The notes below the pieces were generated by a model. That model was not told where the DNA came from and did not search any database. It saw only the letters and a list, made by a program, of their open reading frames with translations. Position numbers and translations under genes: made by a program. This document shows, piece after piece, positions 13,913 through 24,670 of a stretch of DNA of 64,000 nt. Location: contig OV884014.1 in the NCBI GenBank assembly GCA_930367205.1, forward strand, positions 72,643,104 to 72,707,103. The letters are read 5' to 3'. Position 1 is the first letter of the stretch. Every line of letters starts with the position of its first letter. This DNA is from Acanthosoma haemorrhoidale (lineage: Eukaryota; Arthropoda; Insecta; Hemiptera; Acanthosomatidae).

Positions 13913-16900
13913 ATTATTAATATTTGTGTTTCCTCTAAATTTAAAATATTTAATTCTTTATTCATTTTTAAAAGCTTATCAGAGGAAAATGAATGATGTA
14001 TTCAATCTGTTCTTCAATGATTGTATATAAATCTATGAAATGTAATTGCAATCAATCATTTCTCTCTGTAATGTTTGAAGACATTTGTTATGTGTGTTTC
14101 TGCCAATGATACAAATGCTGGTTTAATTATTTTTTGCCTATTTATAGATAATTCCTGCCCTGTGTATTTTGATTATTTAAAAGAGTGCCCTGTTTAGATG
14201 TTGTACTAGAAATATGCCGTCTGTCTTGAGGACAATAACGCTGTTGCTGCCGAAGTTGGCGTTAAATATTTTAAAAGTAAAGTGAGGTGTTGCTGGAGAA
14301 ATAGATCGCGGCGTGCCCTGCATCCTTAAGGTGCTGGCTGCTGTGCGTTCCAGTCACGTAGCGAGGTAGATTACCTTTCTTACATGTCCTCGCGCGGCGA
14401 TGGACGAGCAATGCATATAGCAGCCGCTTCAATCCACCTCCGCCCTTATTGTCCCGTCCTTTTGTAGGGCCTGTGTCCGTCCTTTGCCAAGTCATCGGGA
14501 TCCGTTGTACTGCCTACTGGCCTAATTGTCTTTAAGGGGAGTCGTTGGGGTTCGTAGAGAGGAACACTTACCAGTTTTTCCTGGAATCGATTGCGCTCTT
14601 CAGCTATTGTCAAAATATGTTCACTAAGAGAGGAGCAAGATTTTCGGAATACCTTGTGTAAAAAGGATGAAAGACTTCCTCTTTCTTCTATTGAGGCTGA
14701 AAGAAACGGGGTGACGATAGAGATCGCGAAAGACACTTTTTTTAATGGGGACATTATTTACCCAGAAGGAAATTCTGTGATTAATCTTTTTTCCATATTT
14801 TAGATTTTCCAAGAACAATACACTGATCCAGATGAGGTGAATCCAAACGTGAAAAGTAAGAATCACGGTACATTTTAATTTTAACAGACGGTTATAGAGA
14901 CTACTTAACACTAAATCTAACCTCATACTAAAAAACATACTGCACATATACAAACAGTTGCTAAAACCGATTTGGACTTACTGGCTAAAACTATGGAAGA
15001 CATCCAAACCACCAAACTTCAATGGAATCTGATTCTGTTAGTCAACAGCTCCCTTTAACATTACATACTAGGAATCATTCACAGTGATCAGTCTCCATAT
15101 GACAATTATCTTGACCTTATACCATAAAAATTTTCCATATGCAACAAAATCCTATTCGCTCATCTGAATCCTCTGGCCAACTCCTTATCCAGTGACACTC
15201 GCCCTTACAATCCTCGTCGATTAAGACAGTGGTGGCTCTCTGACCATCTCTCTGGTCTTTGTCATTTGGTGAAATAGGCAGAGAGGAAAACGATGTGAGA
15301 TCTACTTCCAGCCCCAACCCTAAACTTATGGCCTCTTTGAATATTTCACCTAATAGGCATCTTCATGGTTTAGTACAAAATATGGTTCGACTGTTTCTAT
15401 ATTCTTATTTATGCATAAGAATTTTAAGTATAGAATATGATGTGTGAGTTGATGAGACAATTGGGAGTTACTGTACTGCTTTACTTGTAATTAAGATAAT
15501 TACATTAGCAGGTGAATGGAAAATTATTTTCCTCTTTTTTTTTACAATTTAATTTCATATTTTTTCTATAGTACCACTAAAGTGAATTTTCACAATATTT
15601 AGCAACACAATAGCCAAAAGTGAACAATTTGTAAAAAACTAGAAGATACAAATGATTTGCATTTATTTATGGATATTATTTTTTTTATATCCATAGTAAA
15701 TCTCAGTTACGTAAGATAGTTAATAATGACGGCCAGTGATTTACTGTTTTGTAGTTTTTTAAAAAATAAATTTCAAATTTCATTTTAATTGGATCATGAT
15801 CAAGTCACCGATTATTGAATATTTTAATACTGCAATTCCATACCTTAATATGTTAAATATTAGTGGGATAAAAGGACATTGTACTGGAAATAACCGTTTG
15901 CAATGTAGACAATGCCCATTTCCTGTGGACAATAGAGGCGATGCAGAAACCAATTACTGCCTGGCTGACAAAACATTACTTCTTTTCGCGAACGACTCCT
16001 ACAACTGCCGAGGCTAGAAACAAAGAAGCCGATAAGAAAATAAACAGAGGGCTGCAGTGGCTGGAAGAGACAGAAAAAAAAAGAAATATTTGAACGGGAG
16101 TATCGACTGCGGCGGGGCCATATTAAGAGAAAATGGAATAAAAGGCCGGAATACAGAAGCACTCCTCGCGGACCAAGGATGGTGGATAGAGGCCCTAAAA
16201 GCTGTATCGGGTGTCCTTACAAGCCTCCCATCCACGGTAACCTCCGCTCATTCTCTTGTTTGCCTTGTGGGTTTTCTATTTTCTTGTATTATATTTATTT
16301 GTCATTCTGATTCGTTTTGTTGAACATGTCTGCTTCCAGATATCCATTGATTCTACAATATCACTCAATACATTTTTTTGTTAACAAGTTGTTTAGGGAT
16401 TCAATAATTTTTGCTAGATTGTAAAAATAAAAACTCTTCTTCAGGTATCCCTTAGGATCTACTACCAGATTCAATTCCGACCCCCCTAATAAACCCTAAG
16501 TGCCGAGAAATTATTTACATAATTCCTTAGATATATATTACTAATCAATTAAAAACTTGATCTATCTTAAAAAGGTATATTACATTATTATACGAATGTT
16601 TCATTTAACCGCACCCCTTAGTGTCAAATATATTTTTAGGTAATTATCACGATTGAAAAGATTCATAACAAACATGAATTATACATAAAATAGTGGCCAC
16701 CTTAAGCTATTACCACTAAACAACAAAATAAGGCTTTCATCCCAAATCCATAACACTTTAAGTAAATTGAAACTTTTTTATTTCTTTTACGATTATTATA
16801 CCATTTTTTGGTTCATCGTGGCGAATAGATAAAAATGAATTAATATTAACAATGTGTTAATATTACCTTTTCATACGTTCACAATGTTAAAACAAAGAAA

Positions 16901-18730
16901 ACACAAGATCTTACGAATAACGAAGCATTAAACTTGGTTTTAGTATCATAAAAACAGAACAAGTGTATATAGATATATGAAACGATTTTTTTTTTTATAT
17001 TTGTCAACGATAACAGCTCCATCTTTGAAGAGATTTTCTCCTCTTTTGAAAAATTATGCATAAAAAAAATTCACTTATACTAAATTCACACTATATTGGT
17101 TTACCCTAGGATTAGTAGCCTTACCATTTGTGATTATAATTTATGTTTTCATGAATTGCATATTGAATTTAGAAATAAATACTTAAATGTGGTATCAAAT
17201 TAAAAACCTGAGATAATGATCAATAACATGCATTATTTTCTGCGGCTTTGGTGGATTATAAGTACATAAAAACATTAAAATGTTTTGTTTTTTTTAGAGA
17301 TTAGAGCTGTTAACCTAGTGACGAACCCTTGTAAAATATAAATCGATGGGGCTCAAAAGACTTCTTTTTGGGTATAAATGGCAATAAAATGATTTCAATA
17401 TAAATTAGATGAATTAATAGAAGTTATTGTGTGAGATCCGAAATTACGTGGTACTGATTTCGGATGGGTCGTAACTATGATTGGCCTACATTTAGTTTGG
17501 CCATGGGTGGAAGAAGGTGTTATAGCCCACAGTAGTTTCCTAGTATCTTTGGTTAGTATCGTCCATGAGTATTGTTTATATGACGTTGCTGATTATGGAT
17601 GGAGTTATTAATTTGATACAAATGAATGCAGCCTAACTGTACATTTTCATCCTTAAATTTAAAGATAGTATGAAGTTGGTCCTGCGTGTCTGAGTCATAT
17701 TTGTCCTTCGATCTTTTATGAAATATCGTGGTGACCTTTAGAACTGAGAATGCATTGATTCTCACACCAACTACTTCTCATATATTTCATCAACAGATAC
17801 TTTGTGATTTTTCAATCTTCAGTCTTTTCATGTGTATGTTATATGGTTGTAGAAGTGATTCATTCAATCTAAAATTTTAACTGTATATTTCATAAACATC
17901 GTATCACAATCGGAAATATATTACTGGATAAAAAACTTACTTATGTGCTACCAACACTTCCGAAATGTTTGTGGCAATGTAGTATATAGCAAACAGTTTT
18001 TAACTCCCCAGGGCTTTCCACCAGGACCAGTGGTTTGCAGGTAGCAGGAGGTCCTTGAAACTGCAGCCAGCCCCAGTGCAACAGCACGTGCATTAAAAGT
18101 TTGCTCCAACAAGGGATAATGGAACCAGGACACAACTACCCTATTAGCCAGTCCACGTGCTAACGAGAAATGATGGTGCCTGAGGGAGCAGGTGGTTCGT
18201 GAGTTCAACGCACGCACGCACTAGGCAGTGTGTTGGGTGGTTCTGTTACTGTATAGGTTCATTTTTTATTCCCAATAGTGATTTTAGTGTAGAAAACGTT
18301 TCATGGATAGCCCCAAAAACACTCCTTTACATTGGATGGAAAACTGTCACGAAATGAACCGTCACACGGACAGACCCACGCACGGGCAGAGTTTGTTTGT
18401 TTGTCAAAAGGGGGGCCGTTGTTATTAGGCAGGCATTGAGTTGATCCGTTTCCTACAATTAAATTGTCAGATCAGAGTAATTGTAAAAGGAAAGAAGACG
18501 AATCTAGTTAAACATACATTTTATTTTCCTTTCTTTATAATATTCCTCAAAGTACAAAGCATCTAAAAATTTAAGAAATAAAACGTAATATATTCATTTC
18601 GGTCTCGTGGGAACGCCCATTTTGTGTTGCTATTTAAACACTAGGATCTATCCCTCGTTAATTTGTCTCCTTATAATCAAATATCTTTTAACAGCAACCA
18701 ATATTTATTTTATTTTTTAAGATGCATATA
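13913..18730. other. Noncoding stretch with several GC-richer blocks
   Basis: GC-richer blocks lie at about 14220-14560, 15960-16260 and 17950-18230, separated by AT-rich DNA. The 15.96-16.26 kb block has a GGCCATATTAAG CArG-like motif. The 18.0-18.2 kb block, read on the minus strand, has no family motif. Open frames at 14446-14803, 15117, 15860-16323 and 17948 overlap on both strands and are not supported as genes. Confidence 0.4.
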
Positions 18731-18825
18731 CACAGGTGGTCTGAAAAGTTTCCGACCTCAACATGAAGATGATAATAAAATAAATAAAAGCTTTGTTAGG
18801 TCGGAAACTTTTCAGACCACCCTCG
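18731..18825. mobile_element. 95 bp MITE with TA target duplication (Tc1/mariner-type)
   Basis: Terminal inverted repeats share GGTGGTCTGAAAAGTTTCCG plus ACCT within the outer ~30 bp on each side, starting about 4 bases in from each end. The element is flanked by TA dinucleotides at 18729-18730 and 18826-18827. The ~40 bp interior is AT-rich and has no coding capacity. TA duplication plus TIRs of this length fits a Tc1/mariner-derived MITE mobilised in trans. The only left/right differences are in the outermost few bases. Confidence 0.8.
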
Positions 18826-18827
18826 TA

Positions 18828-19670
18828 CCTAAGTTTATAATAAAATTCACGTTAAAATATCCTAAGATTTTTTTAAAGATAAATATTGGCATAATAAAAC
18901 GTTTTAACCGGCTTGGGACGTATTAAAACTGAATACTATAATAGAACTTTTAATGTTGAACAGTTTCTGAGCTGGAAGCAGAGAATTCTTAAAATTTAGT
19001 AAAAGGGACCTAACTTCAGATTATTGTATCTTTATCACTCAGAATATTTAGATCTGCTGAGGAACTTATCGACTTTTAAAATCAAATTGACTGAAAAATT
19101 TGCACAACCACTTTAGTGAACATTTATGCACACTTGAATGTTGTCGGTCCCAGCAATAACATCATTATTGAATGAAAAAGTAGTTTTTAATTTAGAGCGT
19201 CCATACATTTTCTCCAACTTCTTTTATACATAGAAAATGATTACGTTTTATTGCCGGGTCGCATTGTTTTATTTATTCATCTCGTTAAATTTAAATACCA
19301 CCGCTTAGTTGTAAATATTTTATCAGTCATGATGTTTAAATCTATTTATTTACCTAGAGTTTTTAGTAATTTGGTGTTTTTTAATGTGTGCTATATACTG
19401 TTTGTTAATATTAAACAGTAAACTTTTATTACTAATAAATACTAGGAATAGAAAAATATATAAAAGCATACATGGTCTTTCTTTATAAAACTTTAAATTG
19501 TTTGCTTGGTTAGTAATTGTTGCTTTCTAGTGTTTTAAACTTTTTATTAATTTATTTATTCATTTTTATGTGCCAAATTATATTTGCTTGCTGTCTGAGG
19601 GATTTTATACTTACTAGCATTAGAACATTTCTGAAGATTTCGTCTTTATTAACTAGTTAGTATTTAGTAA
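18828..19670. other. AT-rich noncoding stretch
   Basis: Nothing gene-like is seen; it consists of long T- and A-rich tracts. Confidence 0.5.
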
Positions 19671-19674
19671 TACG

Positions 19675-20480
19675 AGGGCCGCTGTGGCTGATTACCCGGT
19701 GGTCAGTACATGCTCCGGAAACGCCAGAAGAACCTGTGACTACAGAAGACGAAGTGGGCTTCCGACTGGCAGGGAGACAACAAAGAGAAAGAAGAAGAAA
19801 GCCCCAAAACAGGCACCATCGAGAACCAATGTGAGGGAACTAGCAGTGGAGAGGGACCCAGGGTCTCCCATGAGGGTCTACGTCTTCATTCAATCCTAAA
19901 AATACTTCGAGCAAAGGACCCTGGTAGCTCTTCTAGGAACTTGAGATATATAGGCTCGGGACTCCTCTTGGTACTTTCAGTAAGGAAGCAGCTGTGAGGC
20001 TACTGGAGTCTACGACCACCGCTGGCCTCCCTGTGACGATGACCCGGGAGAGGAAGCCATGATCCTTAAAGGTGCCCTAAATTTGTGGACTGGAAAAAAG
20101 CTCCAGACGGAGCCCTGGAACACGCTGCCCGGTAGTTCCCTGAAGCCATTGTACGAGTGATATGATAGGATGGGTATGCCGCTGTACGCGAGTTGTGGTT
20201 CCAAGGAATCCTCTTTGCTTTGGCTGGATGTCACCTGGCAGGGTTTCGGGCACTTCAAGGTGAAGGTGGAGTCCACTCGCGGGACGCCTCGAGGAGAAGA
20301 CGAAGCACCCTGGTGCAGTGGTGGCCAAGACCCACAAGAAACGAACATTGATAGACTGTGAGTCATCTAGATAAACATAATGAAGAGGTGGGTAGATGCA
20401 GCAGAATGGTCAGCTCTCGCCCGAAACTACGATGTCATGTTGATCCAGGTGTTGGTGTCAGGAGAGGATTGTTAGTCGTG
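19675..20480 (+). pseudogene. GC-richer block, possible eroded retroelement ORF of unknown family
   Basis: About 800 bp of markedly higher GC than its flanks. Interrupted open frames in all three plus phases contain stretches of non-repetitive, charged sequence. An example is a Lys-Arg-rich segment KRKKKKAPKQAP near 19770-19810, nuclear-localisation or gag-like in character. No catalytic motif is recognisable. It may be a decayed gag/ORF1 region or a conserved noncoding island. Confidence 0.25.
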
Positions 20481-22479
20481 GAGGAATAATCTTTACTCAT
20501 GTTTCCAACTTGTACAACTTGACAATGGAAACTTGACTGACAAAAGGAATCGTTGGCAGAGAATTTGTTTTCATTATATTTAAGTTATTATTTAAAATGA
20601 TCTTCCCGATAAAATAACAATAAATGACTACGGTGTCCCCAATAATTTTATCAATAGAATCGCACATAAGAAAATCAGTTCACCTCAACTATCCAACAAA
20701 TGTTTAATCAGTCGTCTAAAAGTGCTGAAAGAAAAGCTCTTAATTCAATCAACATTGAAAGGGGCACAAAAGTTTGATTGTTACCTCTCTGGCTTTGCCC
20801 TTAAGAATTGAAATGACTAAGGCAAACTTCATTTTTTTTTTTTACATGGGAATAAGAAATGTTTTATCTTCTGAATAGAGTCTGTGATTATAACAAGATG
20901 AATATAAAACGAAGTTAATGTTGAAACAGAGCAGTTTAATTTTGGTCACGGCCAACGTATAACGTACATTTTATTTTATTATACCTTAATTTGCCGAGTT
21001 TTCATCTTGCCTTATTTTTTTAAAGAGACTAGAGGTAAATTGAATAATAAATAGACAAGGACACCAAGCATTTGTAATATAAAATGTAATATAACCTTTA
21101 TCCCATACTTTTACAAATTCTTTCTCAGTGTTTATATCGTATTAAATCTGACTTAGAGTGGTTAGAATAACGAAAAAATTCTTTTCTACCTTCGAAAAAA
21201 TCAAAATTGTGATCGAACAATAGAGAGAATTTTATTAATTGCTGGCTCTTAAAGTCTTCCTAAGTCATAAAGCCCCACTACTCTTTTTACATTATTACGT
21301 ATTGTAAATAATTATTAAATAGATAGATAAGAATGAACTAAAATAGCCAAATTTGGCTGGAATTATATTCAATTTTCGGCAATCAAAACATTATTTATTA
21401 GGAATATCTATAAAGATCTTTTTTGTTTTTTTCAGTCATGGAAAACATTATTGACATTAGTTACTGATTAATATAAGTTACAAGTCAGTAGAAATATCTT
21501 CAAATCTTATACAGCTTAAGAACTGTGACTTCTGTATAGCTTTAACAATTTCCTAAATTGTATTTGTCAGCAGAATTGAAAATGTCGAATAAAATTTATT
21601 GAATTGCCAAACAGGTGTTTAACACTATTTCGGATCAATGACAAGAGACTGTAAAACTTAAGTTAACTTATTTTTAGTTTACAATCGTTCTGGTGGGTGA
21701 ACCCGATTATCTTAAGATTCAAAATACTTGTATTTTATAAACAGTTAATTCAGTTTTATAAGTTTATATCCTTTACGATATGTAGCAGGAAATATAGAAG
21801 TACCATATGCAATTTAGTTCCTTGCGTATTATAAATCAGAATATGTAGAGCATTGCCATTTAGTAATCTACATCGGATGTGATTCAAACAGCGATTAGTC
21901 ATTGCCTTAGACCGGAGCGTGCGGAATACTGACCACTCTATCCACCTGACGAATGACCGGCCGACGATGGAACCTGCCTGGGAAGAACGCAAAGATGAGC
22001 AGACCCACGTCAGATATACATCTCACTCACTGTGAGGCAGCTTGCATTATTGAGTCGATCCTGCTCCTGCAGGGCCAGCCCGTACTTACCAATACGCACC
22101 ATATATATTTCAGATCAGACTGGTCCATTTTGCCCCATTTCCGCCGAGTGCTTTCCTGCCTACAGATACTCCGGCCATATTTAGAGCATGCCCTTACACT
22201 AATCTCCTAAGGATAAGGAGTGGGAGTAACCCTCTTTAAATAACTATCCGATGACTTGGGAAAGTAATTTTTAGTAGAGTTATTCATTATTAGGTTCATT
22301 AATATTTAAATTTATTTTTTCAGAGTGAAATTGATTGCGTTAACAACCCATTGTTGCTATTAATTCCCTATTTTTCGTCACACCATAAGGCGCGTAGGAT
22401 ACACCTGTCCCCCATATTGCACAAGCCGTTTTCGGTTAATTTTTTGATAATTTACAGTTAGTTATAAAAGAATACCAAG
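20481..22479. other. AT-rich noncoding stretch with a GC-richer block at 21.9-22.2 kb
   Basis: No gene supported. The block at about 21910-22220 contains CCACCTGA (E-box/Snail-like) and CACTCACTGTGAGG motifs, and two short overlapping open frames without domains. The remainder is AT-rich. Confidence 0.4.
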
Positions 22480-23136
22480 ATATTGAAATAAAACATCAAC
22501 ATTTATTTAAATCCATAACTTCCAAAACATTATTACAATGTCAAATATCGTTCCAGAATGAACGTAACTGTTGGACTGACCAAACTAAAGTAAAATCTAT
22601 CTCTAGTTTTCACCTATTACTTAAAATTCATTCCGGGACAAAGTTTCTTATGAATAAAAGTCCTGATAACAAATTCATATTTGGCAAGTCCACAATGAGT
22701 ACAAAAAAAACGAAAATAACAATACAACGACCCCTGTAAGAAAAAAATAATAATAAAAATATTTAACTGCATTTAGCAAATAAAATAATATCCAGATAAA
22801 ATACGATATGAAGAAATCTGTACAATACAACAGCACAGTAAACCATGATAACCATTAGATTGATTCAAAATAAAAATAAATGTAGCACACAAGCTAAATT
22901 TACGATAGTAACAACTAAGGAAGAGATAGAAAATACAAAAATAAAAGTCTGAAGATATAATATAATGAATGATGCTTTGAAGGTGTTAGAAAAGAAGAGG
23001 TTTGAAGGTTCCTAGGGATGAAGCTTGGTGAATATTAGGAGGAAGAGAACTCCAGTGGGTAGTAGAGTGGTCAAAGAAGGAAAGATGAGTTTAAATATTA
23101 TAAGGACGGGATCTTTTGTTCCGGGATGAAATGACT
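22480..23136 (-). pseudogene. LINE 3' relic with C-terminal RT-downstream domain
   Basis: On the minus strand, 23136 to 22986 encodes a C-terminal segment containing THLSFFDHSTTHWSSLPP followed by NIHQASSLGTFKPLLF and a stop. This is the W-(N/S)-S-L-P signature seen near the C terminus of CR1/L2-like and other LINE ORF2 proteins. One in-frame stop lies just upstream. The AT-rich sequence down to about 22480, with an AATAAA-type signal on the minus strand, would be its 3' UTR. The RT core is absent. Clade assignment is uncertain. Confidence 0.6.
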
Positions 23137-24300
23137 TAGGCATTGTTACACTTTTGATTTTAATTTTATCAAATGAAATTGTTTGCAGAACATATTAATT
23201 AAAATTTACCAAATTAAAACGCAACCTTGCTCATAAATACTTGAATGATTCTGAAAAAATCATCAAAATTAAAAATCTCTTATAGGTATTATTCAAAATA
23301 CTTCATTTCGTGATTCTAAGCCATCATGGTGACTGAAAATAACCTTCTTTCTCTATTGAATTTAAGGTCACATTGTCTTGGTTAATATTATATAATTTTT
23401 GTATCATTACAGCCGTTCACAACTCAAAGTAAAACAATGTTTTTTGAGATGCATGATATTTTTCATAGCAGTTCTATTTAATGCTCTTAAATAAACCAAC
23501 CCCATGAACACTATTGAAAATAACAAATTATTGTGGGATCGTTAATCAATTAATTGTTAAAAATAACAATTTTTGAAAAACAAAACTTCCAAACATTTAT
23601 TGTTTCTGATATTTTACATGAAGACGCTTAAAATTTATTGATTATTAAATTTTCTTTTTTTCATGTTGTTTATTAGGCTATACAAAAATAGAATGTATTG
23701 AATCGCTCTGAAATATCCCTACAAAATTTCAGATAGCTTAATTAATTTTTATGATCCCTTTTATATGCAGACAGGCAATACACGACTGTAGAGCCTTGAA
23801 GTTAATCCCCTCGAGCATAAAGATTAGCCTAGTTAATATGCCTTGTCTTTGTTTTACGACCATTGAAACTATGATAGTACATAAGGAAAACACTTTAATA
23901 TAATGTGAAATTTTCCCATCTGAATGAGTATTCAATTGAACATAAAAGTAGTAAACACTCAACTATTTTGTTGGTACGAATCCTATTTACCGAACTGAAA
24001 TTACACCGTATGGCAATATTTGTCAGCTCAGGGAATGAGAAGGGGAGAAATTCATAAGTTTCCCTTCCCCTCTGTTTTTCCCGGCCTCCCCACATATTTT
24101 TCTGACATCTGCGGTTGCTTTTTTTCTTTTATCGGCACTCAATCACGAAAAATTGATCAAAATGCAGTCGGATCTTCCCGCGTTGCTATTATATGTACCA
24201 GCTTTGTTGATAAGTTTATTTTTATATTTCATATCTAAAGGAACTTAAACAATATCTTGGTCCGTATTTCAAATTATTACAAAGGAAGCTCACTCATTTT
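23137..24300. other. AT-rich noncoding stretch
   Basis: No supportable gene. A slightly GC-richer segment lies at 24010-24110. Open frames at 23738-24238 overlap on both strands and lack motifs. Confidence 0.45.
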
Positions 24301-24514
24301 TTTTTCAAAACCCTTTATTTAATATATACAGACTGATTTACAGATTCCGCAATACGGAATCTTTACATAAATACACATCGTGCTTATTATATTTACTGTA
24401 GCGTAGCTACAGTAAATATAATGTGTGAGGTTTAAAAAATTTATCTATTGTAGACTGATGTACAGAATGCAAGGCGTGTAAACATAGAATGTGATAGGGC
24501 TCACCTTAAGAATG
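24297..24514 (-). repeat. Dispersed repeat family X, copy A
   Basis: Shares long blocks with 63751-63878 in the opposite orientation: the CTCACCTTAAGAATG end, the ACAGTAAATATAATAAG middle and the AATAAAGGGTTTTG end. Read on the minus strand, copy A ends in AATAAAGGGTTTTG followed by nine A residues, resembling a polyadenylated retroposed 3' end. Copy A has about 75 bp that copy B lacks, plus two internal palindromes (24386-24422 and GATTCCG/CGGAATC near 24342-24360). The family is not recognised. Confidence 0.7.
24386..24422. repeat. Perfect 17 bp palindrome with 3-base centre
   Basis: ATTATATTTACTGTAGC is mirrored as its exact reverse complement after GTA. It lies inside repeat X copy A. 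In copy B only the right half (ACAGTAAATATAAT) survives, so the inverted duplication is specific to this copy. Confidence 0.85.
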
Positions 24515-24559
24515 AGTTGTGTCAATACTGACTTAAATATGACAACTTTTTTTATTATA

Positions 24560-24670
24560 GAACTTTTTTATTGTGATAAAATTACAAACTGCCTTATAAG
24601 GCAATAAGTAATTGTGATAAATGTTCTCATTCATACCATATTTACAATTTTCATCATTCACTCATTCATA
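24560..24670 (-). mobile_element. Jockey FADD-family 3' tail fragment
   Basis: About 110 bp matching the terminal 3' UTR of the FADD LINE, from the TTTATTGTGATAAAATTACA motif through the CATTCACTCATTCATA motif. It abuts repeat X copy A. No clear TSD was found. It is either a severely 5'-truncated insertion or a SINE sharing the LINE tail. Confidence 0.75.
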
